A stretch of DNA of 64,000 bases from JBCBGF01 sp039820585 (GCA_039820585.1 JBCBPV010000001.1:1-64000); one strand, 5' to 3'. Positions 1 to 7,853 are shown, counted from the stretch's first letter. A program made the numbers and translations. The notes: generated from the sequence alone by a model not told the origin.

Positions 1-762
1 GTATTGGTTTTCCACCTCGGCCCGGCCGTCGCGGATTTGCTCCAGCACCATCAGCACCGATTGCAGCAGGTCGAGCGGCTCAAACCCCGCGACGACGATC
101 GGGCGGATGTAGTCTTCGGCGATGAAGTCATAGGGGTGCGTGCCAATCACCATCGACACATGGCCGGGGCCCACGAACCCATCAAGGACCATGTGCGGAT
201 CTTCGAGCAACGCCTTGATCGGGGGCGGCACGGTGATGTGGTTGCAGAAGACAGAGAAGTTGGTGAGGGCCTCGCGGTCCGCCTGCTGGATCGACAGCGC
301 GGTGGACGGCGTGGTTGTCTCGAACCCCAGCCCGAAGAACACCACCTCGCGGTCCGGGTTGCGGCGGGCCAGTTCCAGCGCGTCGAGGGGCGAGTACACC
401 ATCCGGATGTCGGCGCCATCGGCCTTGGCCTGCATCAGCGATTTCTCGGTGCCGGGAACGCGCATGGCGTCACCGAAGGTGCAGAAGATGACCTCGGGCT
501 TTTCGGCAAATTCGATGCATTCATCGACGCGCGCACGGGGCAAAACGCAGACCGGGCAGCCGGGGCCGTGGATGAACTCAATCCCCTCGGGCGTCAGCTT
601 GTCGAGCCCGTAGCGGAAGATCGCGTGGGTATGGCCGCCGCAGATTTCCATGATGTGGATCGGCTTGCCCTTGGTCGCGCCGATGTCATCCACCACGCGC
701 GCAATCTCGGCCAGCACGCCACGGGCGGCCTTGGGATCGCGGAATTCCTCGATATACCTCAT
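1..762 (-). CDS. hypD: Hydrogenase maturation protein HypD (C-terminus outside window)
   Basis: HypD is the iron-sulfur scaffold on which, with HypC, the Fe(CN)2CO group of [NiFe]-hydrogenase is assembled in the cytoplasm. The 254 visible residues begin MRYIEEFRD and hold the family signatures CGGHTH (Cys41 to His46) and GPGCPVC (Cys69 and Cys72). The ATG is preceded by GGAGG at 7 nt spacing and shares 4 nt (ATGA) with the hypC stop, so the two are translationally coupled. The frame is open to the left edge, where the rest of hypD and probably hypE should follow. Identity is certain; only the 3' end is missing. Confidence 0.97.
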   Translation of the reverse strand, partial: MRYIEEFRDPKAARGVLAEIARVVDDIGATKGKPIHIMEICGGHTHAIFRYGLDKLTPEGIEFIHGPGCPVCVLPRARVDECIEFAEKPEVIFCTFGDAMRVPGTEKSLMQAKADGADIRMVYSPLDALELARRNPDREVVFFGLGFETTTPSTALSIQQADREALTNFSVFCNHITVPPPIKALLEDPHMVLDGFVGPGHVSMVIGTHPYDFIAEDYIRPIVVAGFEPLDLLQSVLMVLEQIRDGRAEVENQY

Positions 763-1049
763 GGGGTTGCCTCCAAAGCGGCGTCACCCGCGGCCATTGC
801 TTCCAGCGTTTCCTGCGCCTCGCCCAGACCGCGCAAGGCCTCCAGCGTCTTGGCGGCTTCGTCCTCATCAATCAAGCTCATGGCAAAGCCTACATGGATC
901 AGCGTCCATGCACCCAACAGGTCATCCAGCGGGCCCTCGGCCACGCAAGCCACGCTCACCTCACGGCGCACGCCCGACACGTCGGCCATGGCCATCTGGC
1001 GGCTTTCATCGGTGATCGCCACGATTTGTCCGGGTATTCCTAGGCACAT
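759..1049 (-). CDS. hypC: Hydrogenase assembly chaperone HypC
   Basis: This is a small cytoplasmic chaperone of 96 residues that carries the Fe(CN)2CO unit with HypD and then binds the hydrogenase large-subunit precursor. It begins MCLGIPGQ, with the essential N-terminal Cys2 of the HypC/HupF/HybG family. It lies 4 nt after hupR and overlaps hypD by 4 nt. The cluster has a second family member, hupF at 6639-6941. By analogy with rhizobial and Rhodobacter clusters, HypC serves general maturation and HupF is dedicated to HupL. The C-terminal acidic, Ala-rich helix is typical of the longer HypC forms. Confidence 0.96.
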   Translation of the reverse strand: MCLGIPGQIVAITDESRQMAMADVSGVRREVSVACVAEGPLDDLLGAWTLIHVGFAMSLIDEDEAAKTLEALRGLGEAQETLEAMAAGDAALEATP

Positions 1050-1053
1050 TGGG

Positions 1054-2520
1054 TCACCCCTCCTCCAGTTCCGTTTCCACCTCGGGCGGGGTCACGCGGT
1101 AGCGATCCAGCTTTGCGCGCAGGCCGACCCGGCTAAGGCCCAACTCGCCCGCGGCGCGGCTTTTGTTCCACTTCAGGCGGGTCAGCGTTTCGCGCAGGAT
1201 CCGCGCCTCGATCTGTTCGACGCGGTCCTTCAACGTCCCCTCACCCGCCATCACAGCGTCTTCGGTGTGGTCGTGGGTGTCGGTATCGGGGTCGGCCTGA
1301 AGAATGTGGCGAGAGATCAAGTCGGGGCCAAGCAACCGTTCCTGCGAAAAGATCAGCATCCGGGTCATTTCATTGCCAAGCTCACGCATGTTTCCGGGCC
1401 AATCATAGGCCGACAGGAATGCCAGCGCCGCGTCCGAGATGCCATGGACGGGCTTGGCGTGATCGGCGGCCGCGTCGAACAGCATCTTCTGTGCCAGAAG
1501 CGGGATATCGACGGTGCGCATGCGCAGCGGCGGCAAGGTCAGCGTGGCGACGGAAACCGCGTGCAACAGGTCGGACCGAAACCTGCCTTCGGCAACGCGC
1601 GCGCCCAGATCGACGGTCGTCCCCGCGATCAGGCGCACCCGGGTCGAGACCGTTTCGTGCCCGCCAACCGGTTGAAACGCACCCTCGGTCAAGACGCGCA
1701 GCACCATCTTTTGCATCGGCGCCGACAGGCTTTCGATACTACCAAGGTACAGTGTCCCGCGGTCGGCCTTCTGAAACAGCCCGATCTTGTTGCGGTGGCC
1801 GTTTGGAACCGATCCGTTGCGGGCGCCAAACAGCTCCAGCCGCAAGACATCATCGGTCAGTCCGGAACAGTCGAAGGTGAAGAACGAATGGTCAGACCGC
1901 AGCGAGCCATAATGCATCGCACGCGCGAGATCGCCCTTTCCAGTGCCATCTTCGCCGGTCAGCAGGACCGGCACATCGAAACTGGCATACTGACGAGCGG
2001 CTGCGACCACGGCGTTCATCGGGGAATCAGGCGCGCGCAGAACCGTCTCGAACCCCGGGCCTTCCATCAGCGTTGCGCGCAGCGACTGCTGGCGGCTTTC
2101 GGCATTCTTGTCGAGACAGCGCAGTTCCAGACCCAGCCGGTCATTCTCGCGCGCGAGTTGAAAATGGCGCGTGGCATTGCGCACGGCCAGGCGCAGGGCG
2201 TTCGGGGCGATTGTCTCGGGGATCAGTTGGAAAACGTCGTGGTCCGGCGCGGTGGTGGACGTGTCGGCACCCAGAACAAGGCGCACCGTCTCGGGCCAGG
2301 TCTCATGCAGGGTCGCCAAAAAGGCCCGCCCGTCCGGGTGACCGCAGATCGGTTCGGTGATCAGCACCTGAACGAAATTATCGCCCAGCGCGCGCCGGGC
2401 GCCTGCATAGTCAGCCGCGGTCAGGCAGTCGAACTCTTCCGACAACGCGGTGTCAAACCGCGCGCGCCGGTCCTTGTCGGGCGACAGAACCAGCACGGTG
2501 GGAAGAGTGTGCGGGGCCAT
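1054..2520 (-). CDS. hupR: HupR/HoxA-type hydrogenase regulator, degenerate receiver and AAA+ domains
   Basis: This NtrC-family regulator of 488 residues has a receiver (about 1-120), an AAA+ domain (about 165-395) and a C-terminal Fis-type helix-turn-helix (about 448-475). Its place between hypB and hypC is that of R. capsulatus hupR. The start is the ATG one base after the hypB stop; an in-frame upstream ATG would lie inside hypB. Many key residues are gone. The phospho-acceptor Asp is Glu56, the acidic pair near the N-terminus reads Ser-Pro, and the conserved Lys is Ile100. Walker A is GEDGTGKG (189-196). The GAFTGA position reads GSVPNG (236-241). Walker B reads LYLGSI instead of LFLDEI. 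It is therefore probably neither phosphorylated nor an ATP-driven sigma-54 activator. The HTH looks intact, so it may still bind DNA and act through sigma-70 polymerase, as described for R. capsulatus HupR. Confidence 0.9.
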   Translation of the reverse strand: MAPHTLPTVLVLSPDKDRRARFDTALSEEFDCLTAADYAGARRALGDNFVQVLITEPICGHPDGRAFLATLHETWPETVRLVLGADTSTTAPDHDVFQLIPETIAPNALRLAVRNATRHFQLARENDRLGLELRCLDKNAESRQQSLRATLMEGPGFETVLRAPDSPMNAVVAAARQYASFDVPVLLTGEDGTGKGDLARAMHYGSLRSDHSFFTFDCSGLTDDVLRLELFGARNGSVPNGHRNKIGLFQKADRGTLYLGSIESLSAPMQKMVLRVLTEGAFQPVGGHETVSTRVRLIAGTTVDLGARVAEGRFRSDLLHAVSVATLTLPPLRMRTVDIPLLAQKMLFDAAADHAKPVHGISDAALAFLSAYDWPGNMRELGNEMTRMLIFSQERLLGPDLISRHILQADPDTDTHDHTEDAVMAGEGTLKDRVEQIEARILRETLTRLKWNKSRAAGELGLSRVGLRAKLDRYRVTPPEVETELEEG

Positions 2521-2521
2521 G

Positions 2522-3328
2522 TTACTCGGCCGCCTGAGCCGTGGTTTTGGCCGCTTGGGCAGAGCGGAGCCAGGCAATCCATTGGTCCATCCCCTCACCG
2601 GTGCGTGCCGACACGCGCAGCATCTCGATGCACGGGTTCACGCGGCGCAGGTTGGCTTCGTAGAGGTCAAGATCCACGTCGCAATGGGGTGCGAGGTCGG
2701 TCTTGTTCAGGATCGCGATCCGCGAGGCGGTGAACATGTCTGGATATTTCAGCGGCTTGTCTTCGCCCTCGGTCACGCTGAGGATCGCGACCTTGCAGTC
2801 TTCGCCCAGGTCGAAGGCTGCGGGGCACACCAGGTTGCCCACGTTTTCGATGAACAGAAAGCTGCCCTGCGCGAGGTTCAGATGCTCCATCGCGTGGCCG
2901 ACCATGTGACCATCCAGGTGACAGCCCTTGCCGGTGTTCACCTGTACCGCCTGAGCACCCGTGGCCCGGATGCGATCGGCATCGTTTTCGGTTTGTTGGT
3001 CACCCTCGATAACAGCCAGCGGGGTATCCCCCAGCGCCTCGATCGTCTTGCACAAAAGCGTGGTCTTGCCCGAGCCCGGAGACGAGACAAGGTTGACCGC
3101 AAATGCCCCAAGGTGGTCAAGCGCATGCCGGTTCGTCGCGGCGTAGCGGTCGTTCTTGGCCAGGATATCGGTTTCCACTTCGATCAGCCGTTCCTGGGTC
3201 ATCCCCGCCACATGCACACCCGCAGCGCCTTCGCCGAAGTGCAAATGATCGTGGCTATGGTGGTGGTGATCATGGTCGTGGCTATGGCCGGCCACCTTCC
3301 CATCGCCGCATCCGCAAACCGTACACAT
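2522..3328 (-). CDS. hypB: Nickel-inserting GTPase HypB
   Basis: HypB is a GTPase that, with HypA, delivers Ni2+ to the hydrogenase large-subunit precursor. The 268 residues start MCTVCGCGDG, an N-terminal Cys-rich nickel motif, followed by a His/Asp-rich stretch at about 15-30 that can store nickel. The P-loop SSPGSGKTT is near residue 82, and NKTD (the G4 motif) lies in the last third. A longer reading starting about 117 nt upstream lies inside hypA and is not credible. The start overlaps the hypA stop in TGATG, and the stop is one base before the hupR start. The histidine stretch suggests combined nickel storage and delivery. Confidence 0.96.
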   Translation of the reverse strand: MCTVCGCGDGKVAGHSHDHDHHHHSHDHLHFGEGAAGVHVAGMTQERLIEVETDILAKNDRYAATNRHALDHLGAFAVNLVSSPGSGKTTLLCKTIEALGDTPLAVIEGDQQTENDADRIRATGAQAVQVNTGKGCHLDGHMVGHAMEHLNLAQGSFLFIENVGNLVCPAAFDLGEDCKVAILSVTEGEDKPLKYPDMFTASRIAILNKTDLAPHCDVDLDLYEANLRRVNPCIEMLRVSARTGEGMDQWIAWLRSAQAAKTTAQAAE

Positions 3329-3669
3329 CACGCAACCTCCAAATCTTTGATCCGCATCTCGTCGCCCGACACAGGCATCAGCTTGCCACCCCCGCAATTG
3401 GGGCAAGGGGCCAGCCGGTCGTCGATTTCCACGGTTTCCATGCAATCATAGCAAATCGCCGTTCCCGGCAGGTCGATCATCTCAAGCGTCGCGCCCTCGG
3501 CCACCGAGCCGCGCATCACAATATCGAAAGCAAAGGACAGCGCGTTTTTCTCAACGCCTGAAAAGCGGCCGATCTCGACGCGCACTTTCGAGATGGCCGC
3601 CGCCGAATGGGCGCGGGCCTGGTCTTCGACCACATCGCGGATCCCTTCGCAGAGCGACATCTCATGCAT
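3328..3669 (-). CDS. hypA: Nickel metallochaperone HypA
   Basis: This 113-residue cytoplasmic nickel carrier partners with HypB. It starts MHEMSLCEG, where His2 is the expected nickel ligand, and has the structural zinc site CYDC...CPNC in the C-terminal third. Its start overlaps the end of hupK by 8 nt, and its stop overlaps the hypB start by 1 nt, so translation of the three genes is coupled. Length and motifs are ordinary for the family. Confidence 0.96.
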   Translation of the reverse strand: MHEMSLCEGIRDVVEDQARAHSAAAISKVRVEIGRFSGVEKNALSFAFDIVMRGSVAEGATLEMIDLPGTAICYDCMETVEIDDRLAPCPNCGGGKLMPVSGDEMRIKDLEVA

Positions 3670-4570
3670 CGCCCGCCTCCTTCAGCCGAACCGGCGTGCA
3701 GGGGTCGAGGATTTCAAGGATAAGGGTCGCCAGCCCCTCTTTCATCGCGGGCAACGTCGCCAGCGTGCGGTCAAGGATCCCATCGGGGGCCAGCATGTGG
3801 TCGGTCGGCGTGACCCGTGCGAACTGGGTGACGTGGCCGGCTTGGGAATTGGCGGTCACGATATAGGTGCCACGCGTGGCCGGCACGATGGCGTTGCCAG
3901 CGGTGTGGCTGATCGCGGCGGGCAGGCGGTCGTTCAGGCACGCGGCCACATCATATAGGCGCGCGGCCGTGCGCCAGAGCGGCCCGCGCCCGCGGGTTTC
4001 GGCGATGTGGCGCATCACTGGGTGCAACCCGTGGCGACCGGCGACCGAGTTTTCGACGGGTGCGTCGCGCCGGGTGCTGGTCCGGCTGAGCGAGGTCAGT
4101 TGTCCGGTGGCGGCCTCACCCGGATCGAAACACTGGTCGATCTTGTGCAACACCTCGGCCACGCGGTGGCCGCTGGTCAGGAACGCATCAAGATCATCGG
4201 GCGTCTTGGGCGGTTCGCCTGTGGGGCCGAACACCGCGCGGGCGGCGGCGCCGCGGTCGCTGGCCCAGCCAGAGGGCAGGCCTTCGGACCCGATGCCGAA
4301 CTGCGCCGGCAGGGCCACACAGAGTTTGAGCAGGTGATCGCGCATGATTTCATGGCGCAGCTCGTCATTCATCGACGCCGCGACCGGCAGGCCCAGCGCC
4401 TTGCGCACCGCCAGCGCCTGGGCTGCACGGCAAAGGTTGAACAGACGCGGCACAAGGTCCGCCGCCTCGGTCACTGGTTTGCCCAGCACCATCGTCTCCA
4501 CCGGCAGGGCCGGCGCGCGCACCGGACGCAGCCCTGTGGTGTCTTTCGCCTTGCCGCGCCCGTCTAGCAT
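3662..4570 (-). CDS. hupK: Hydrogenase maturation protein HupK
   Basis: HupK proteins (HoxV in Ralstonia) look like reduced hydrogenase large subunits and are thought to act as a scaffold for the NiFe cofactor before it reaches HupL. This 302-residue copy keeps a C-terminal DPC element (ILDPCTPVRL) resembling the DPCxxC end of large subunits, with only one Cys of the pair. It has the single-Cys segment NLCRAAQ in the N-terminal part. The position between hupJ and hypA is the conserved one. It begins 4 nt after the hupJ stop. The family is divergent, so the call rests on position and on these two elements. Confidence 0.85.
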   Translation of the reverse strand: MLDGRGKAKDTTGLRPVRAPALPVETMVLGKPVTEAADLVPRLFNLCRAAQALAVRKALGLPVAASMNDELRHEIMRDHLLKLCVALPAQFGIGSEGLPSGWASDRGAAARAVFGPTGEPPKTPDDLDAFLTSGHRVAEVLHKIDQCFDPGEAATGQLTSLSRTSTRRDAPVENSVAGRHGLHPVMRHIAETRGRGPLWRTAARLYDVAACLNDRLPAAISHTAGNAIVPATRGTYIVTANSQAGHVTQFARVTPTDHMLAPDGILDRTLATLPAMKEGLATLILEILDPCTPVRLKEAGDA

Positions 4571-4574
4571 AGGG

Positions 4575-5372
4575 TCAGCCCTCGTTTTGATGTGATTGCG
4601 CCATTCCGCCCGAAATCACGTTGCGGCGGGTGGGTTCTTGCGGAATTTCGGCATCGGCCTTTCTGGCGTCCGCCGCCTCTACTTCTGCCGTGCGAGCGGC
4701 GCGAATGTCATGCGCGCGGTCCGTCTCGGCCCGGTTTTCTTCATCGAAAAGCGCGACCATCACCGCTTCGGCCACGGCAACGGCCTGGGCTTGGGTTTTG
4801 AAGTCGTTCATGGGCGAGAAGAGCGAACAAGCCTTGTAGCCGCCCGTCAGTTCGCGGGTATTGTGCAGAAACTCATACTCGCCCGAGGGAAAGTTGACGT
4901 ATTCCTTGGTTCCAGCCTCTAAGCCCGACCAATCTTCGCCATCGCCAGGCAGGACCACGATGTTCATGAACCACGGCGCGACAAGCACACCGATGGGCCG
5001 ATTGTCGTGCATACGAAAGCCTATGGCTTCGACCTGAAGCGCCGAATTGCACAGCGGCACATCGCGCATCTTTGCGTGATAGATTTCGCGGAAATCCGTC
5101 ACCAGGCGCGTTGTGCGTTCATTGATTGCGGACTGCACGGCGGCGGCTTCGCTGCCGGGGTCGTCCATCACCAGGAACTGTTCCTTGGGCGCGCTGCAAT
5201 TGGGGCAGGACCAATCGTCAGGCAAAGCCACGAAAGGCGTCCCCGGTTCGACCTGGCGGTAATCATCGCCCTCTTCTGGGTCATACGGCGTCCAGCAGAT
5301 CTTGCATTCCATGATCGCGCGCGGGCTGATCTTGTCGTCGGCACCCAGGTACGAACCTTCAAAACCGCTCAT
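4575..5372 (-). CDS. hupJ: HupJ: rubredoxin fused to HybE-type hydrogenase chaperone
   Basis: The protein has 265 residues. Residues about 20-65 form a rubredoxin domain with two CxxC iron knuckles (Cys23/Cys26 and Cys56/Cys59). From about 75 on, the sequence fits the HupJ/HybE family that keeps unfolded or cofactor-free precursor from export. In rhizobia these are two genes, hupI and hupJ; I recall a fused form in R. capsulatus, as here. Rubredoxin proteins of this type (HoxR/HupI) are linked to building the O2-tolerant small-subunit cluster. That agrees with the six-cysteine site in HupS. The acidic, Ala-rich tail (about 210-265) is low in complexity. Its start overlaps the hupH stop by 4 nt. 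Confidence 0.92.
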   Translation of the reverse strand: MSGFEGSYLGADDKISPRAIMECKICWTPYDPEEGDDYRQVEPGTPFVALPDDWSCPNCSAPKEQFLVMDDPGSEAAAVQSAINERTTRLVTDFREIYHAKMRDVPLCNSALQVEAIGFRMHDNRPIGVLVAPWFMNIVVLPGDGEDWSGLEAGTKEYVNFPSGEYEFLHNTRELTGGYKACSLFSPMNDFKTQAQAVAVAEAVMVALFDEENRAETDRAHDIRAARTAEVEAADARKADAEIPQEPTRRNVISGGMAQSHQNEG

Positions 5373-6214
5373 TGGATCGCCTCCCGCACTTCACGCAGGC
5401 GTTCGGCGCTGTCAGACAAATCCTCATCCGCGGCCAGTGCGACTTCGGGAACGCGCGTCACTTCGAATGTGTCAAGGATCAGCGTGTCCATCGAGTTGAA
5501 GAACTGCACCCGCCAAACGTGATCTTGCGCGGTCGCGGTGATCCGGCAGTTGCCATAGCCGCGCGACAAGATCGTGACCGATCCTTCACCCAGCGCCTCA
5601 TCCAGCCAGAGAAGGTCTTGCTCGGTGTGGGGCAGCAGCGTCAGGTTGACGACGTGGATTTCCGCCTCGGGTGAGAAGTTCTCGCTCTTGTCTGTCAGCT
5701 CTGACAAGATCGACGGCGCGTTGAGAACACCGGGTTGCTTAGGGGCCATCTGGCCCAGCGCATCGCGCACCGGCTGAAACGCGCGCTCGAAGATCAGGCT
5801 TGGCACCGGCGCGACCTCAACCTGGTCGACGCCCACGCCCTTCAAAACCCAGACACCGGCGAAGACCGACTCTTGCGCGGCAATGGCCGGGATGCCGCGC
5901 ATCCGAACCGACACCTCGCCCTCGCCCATCGTCTCGGCGATGAGTTGGCGGTTCACGGCGTCAAGCCCGCTCAGATCGAACAGCTCTGGCTGACCCGTCG
6001 CGGCGGCACGGTCGCAGCCATTGGCGATCTCGGCCAAGAGCGCCAGAGCCGGGGCCAGAAGCGTGGGGTCTTCAACCTCTACCTCGGGGTAATGCGTTGT
6101 ATAGGTGCGCATATCCTGCGGCAGCGGCATATACTCCAGCTCACCGTCATCTTCGCTGGGTTTCTGCGAACCGGGTCCGAACCCTGTCGGCGGCATGTGA
6201 AAGTTGCTGACCAT
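5369..6214 (-). CDS. hupH: Hydrogenase accessory protein HupH (HyaF/HoxQ family)
   Basis: HupH (281 residues) belongs to the HyaF/HoxQ family, which assists maturation and quality control of the iron-sulfur small subunit before Tat export. Recognisable parts are the N-terminal MPPTGFGPGSQ segment and the C-terminal VWRVQFFNSMDTLILDTFEV core. It has no metal site or membrane segment, so it is cytoplasmic. It overlaps hupJ by 4 nt and lies 18 nt after hupG. The pairing of hupG and hupH is usual for membrane-bound uptake hydrogenases that work in air. Confidence 0.93.
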   Translation of the reverse strand: MVSNFHMPPTGFGPGSQKPSEDDGELEYMPLPQDMRTYTTHYPEVEVEDPTLLAPALALLAEIANGCDRAAATGQPELFDLSGLDAVNRQLIAETMGEGEVSVRMRGIPAIAAQESVFAGVWVLKGVGVDQVEVAPVPSLIFERAFQPVRDALGQMAPKQPGVLNAPSILSELTDKSENFSPEAEIHVVNLTLLPHTEQDLLWLDEALGEGSVTILSRGYGNCRITATAQDHVWRVQFFNSMDTLILDTFEVTRVPEVALAADEDLSDSAERLREVREAIQ

Positions 6215-6232
6215 CCCTTATGTCCTTCTCGT

Positions 6233-6616
6233 TTATTCTGCGGCCACGGCGATCGAGAGTATCTGCTCGATCCGGACCACGTATTCGCTCCAGTCCCGTA
6301 CCTTGGGAATGGATCCGATCTGCGCCCCATCGCGATAGAAGATCAGGCTGGGTGTCTTGAAGACCTGCGCCTGTTCGCGCACTTGCGTCTCGATCGCGTC
6401 GTCGACAAGGGCACAGTCGAACCGACCCTGAAACGCCATCTTCAGCTCTGGCAGGATCACGGCCACATCGGCGCTTTCCAGATTGCGAACCGGATCTCCG
6501 GGGATGAACAGCACGTGTACGCCCGGGCGGTTCGTGAACTCAGCCACGTCGCTGTCGTTGGACAGGCGGGGCCAGCCAAGCTCATCGGGCAGGCGGTCGA
6601 TCAGGGGGTGGGACAT
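6233..6616 (-). CDS. hupG: Hydrogenase accessory protein HupG (HyaE/HoxO family)
   Basis: The protein has 127 residues with a thioredoxin-like fold pattern (VHVLFIPGDP strand, then TPSLIFYRDG with the cis-Pro) but no CxxC, as expected for HyaE/HoxO. These proteins bind the Tat signal peptide of the small-subunit precursor and hold it during cluster assembly. The ATG chosen begins MSHPLIDRL and lies 22 nt after the hupF stop; longer readings run back into hupF. It is cytoplasmic. The C-terminal VAAE ending recurs in several neighbours and is a compositional habit of this genome. Confidence 0.92.
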   Translation of the reverse strand: MSHPLIDRLPDELGWPRLSNDSDVAEFTNRPGVHVLFIPGDPVRNLESADVAVILPELKMAFQGRFDCALVDDAIETQVREQAQVFKTPSLIFYRDGAQIGSIPKVRDWSEYVVRIEQILSIAVAAE

Positions 6617-6638
6617 TCGCGCGTCTCCTTCGTTGGTA

Positions 6639-6941
6639 TTATTCGGCGGCAGGCCGTAGATGCGGTGGCAGTTGCGGTTCGCGGTTTTCCAGATCGGCAA
6701 AGGCACTGCCCAGGTCACCGCCTTGCATCAGAGACCGCAGCCCGTCGATGGCCGCGGTGATTTTCGCGGCCTCGCCAGGGTCGAGCACTTCGCGCGCTGC
6801 CCCAAGAAAGGTCAGCACCCAGGTGCCCGGCGCCAGCGGGCCAGTCAGGGAGAGGTCGATCTGTTCGGTCTGGTGGCCATCGCTGGCCATGGCGGCGATC
6901 CCGTCGACGCTTTCGATCTGCATGGGAACGCCAAGGCACAT
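6639..6941 (-). CDS. hupF: HypC-like hydrogenase chaperone HupF
   Basis: This is a 100-residue HypC-family protein beginning MCLGVPMQ with the catalytic-type Cys2. In Rhizobium leguminosarum HupF was reported to stabilise the large subunit in air. Here the gene sits between hupD and hupG, in the standard order, 4 nt after the hupD stop. The C-terminal part (LENREPQLPPHLRPAAE) extends past the HypC core, a HupF trait. The upstream reading to 7058 overlaps hupD deeply and lacks the family start, so the internal ATG is used. Confidence 0.94.
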   Translation of the reverse strand: MCLGVPMQIESVDGIAAMASDGHQTEQIDLSLTGPLAPGTWVLTFLGAAREVLDPGEAAKITAAIDGLRSLMQGGDLGSAFADLENREPQLPPHLRPAAE

Positions 6942-6945
6942 GGGG

Positions 6946-7554
6946 TTACTCCGCCGCCGGGAAGAAGCGCGCATCGCCGGTGCGGCAGGCGTCATCGCCG
7001 CTCGGGCGCCCGGTCTCATAGGCGTCGCGTTTGATCGCCGTATCGGCCAGAAGCGCATCGTCGCCCCGGCCCGGGGTCGCGGTCACGCCATGCGTGCGCA
7101 GGTACTCAATCGCGATGTCGATAGAAGGCTGGATTTGGGCCGCAACTTCATCGCGCAGGCCCCCGCCGTAATCTTCCAATTCGACCGGCTGGCAGCCGAT
7201 CAGGAACAAACGGTCGGGGCAGTAGCCCATCAGTTGTGCGGTGGCGATGACATCCTGAAACCCGGTTTGGTGCAGGCTCATCTTCTTGGCGCCCATAAAG
7301 CGGGGCACCTCATCGTCTTCAACGATCTTCAGCGTGCCGGGCGGCAGGCCATAGTCGACGGCATCGAACACCACCAGGATGTCGGCCTCTTCCAGAAATG
7401 GCAGAAGGTACAGGCCCTGCGTGCCCCCATCGAGCAGCGTCACCTGATCGTCGAACTGCCAGTGTTCCACCAGCTCCTCGACACAGCGAACCCCAAAGCC
7501 TTCATCAGCCCAAAGGACATTACCGATACCAAGGATCAGTACCCGCTGCTTCAT
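6946..7554 (-). CDS. hupD: Hydrogenase large-subunit endopeptidase HupD
   Basis: HupD removes the C-terminal tail of the HupL precursor after nickel is inserted. The 202 residues start MKQRVLILGIGNVLWADEGFG, with the nickel-sensing Glu in the GIGNxLWxDEG motif and Asp and His ligands further on (FDAVDYG; MSLHQTGF). The start has a strong GGAGG at 6 nt spacing; an in-frame ATG 21 nt upstream lacks one. It is the first gene of the accessory operon and is preceded by the 353-base gene-free stretch carrying a perfect FNR box. The expected substrate cut is after His582 of HupL. Confidence 0.95.
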   Translation of the reverse strand: MKQRVLILGIGNVLWADEGFGVRCVEELVEHWQFDDQVTLLDGGTQGLYLLPFLEEADILVVFDAVDYGLPPGTLKIVEDDEVPRFMGAKKMSLHQTGFQDVIATAQLMGYCPDRLFLIGCQPVELEDYGGGLRDEVAAQIQPSIDIAIEYLRTHGVTATPGRGDDALLADTAIKRDAYETGRPSGDDACRTGDARFFPAAE

Positions 7555-7691
7555 TATCCACCTCCCGGTTCCCATTCGGGTCAGAGGCAGACGACCGTCC
7601 TTGAAGGACTTGGCGCGGGGTGGCTGACCCCGGCATCGTGCTTTGCAGCTTCTGACAGCTTTATTGGTAGGGAGCGCGCGCGGAAGGCGTT

Positions 7692-7705
7692 TTGATGTAA
7701 ATCAA
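7692..7705 (-). promoter_or_regulatory. Perfect FNR/FnrL box upstream of hupD
   Basis: The sequence reads TTGAT-GTAA-ATCAA, an exact match to the FNR/FnrL/FixK consensus TTGAT-N4-ATCAA. Its centre is about 144 nt upstream of the hupD start. A class II promoter with the box at -41.5 would start transcription near 7657, with a -10 near 7666 (CTACCAATAA). It predicts induction of the hydrogenase accessory operon under low oxygen. The box is symmetric, but hupC and hupD are both on the minus strand, so hupD is the only plausible target. Confidence 0.85.
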
Positions 7706-7748
7706 GTTTCCAGGTTTGCGGGCAACTGAAAGGCAAACAGCCAAAATA

Positions 7749-7793
7749 TGCATTTTTGCGCATATATCGCGAGAAGCGCGCAAAAATCATGCA
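7749..7793. repeat. Inverted repeat with ATGCA/TGCAT motifs
   Basis: TTTTTGCGC (7753-7761) is matched by GCGCAAAAA (7778-7786), a perfect 9-bp dyad with 16 nt between. Both arms are flanked by TGCAT or ATGCA pieces, and two more copies follow (7799-7803 and about 7819-7823). It lies between the hupC terminator and the FNR box, so it could be a second regulator's site on the hupD promoter. I do not recognise the binding protein. Confidence 0.5.
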
Positions 7794-7853
7794 GAGCCAT
7801 GCAAATCGCCCTGTGGTTGCATAGATCTTGTGCAGAACGACCCAAAACGAAAC

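Noticed and set aside
4..2733. A 909-codon open frame on the plus strand, and other very long plus-strand frames such as 12827-15262 and 7938-9380
   Set aside because: They lie antisense to clearly identified genes (hypD, hypC, hupR, hypF, hupL and others). They are rich in Arg, His and Gly without any domain, which is the usual shadow effect of GC-rich codon bias.
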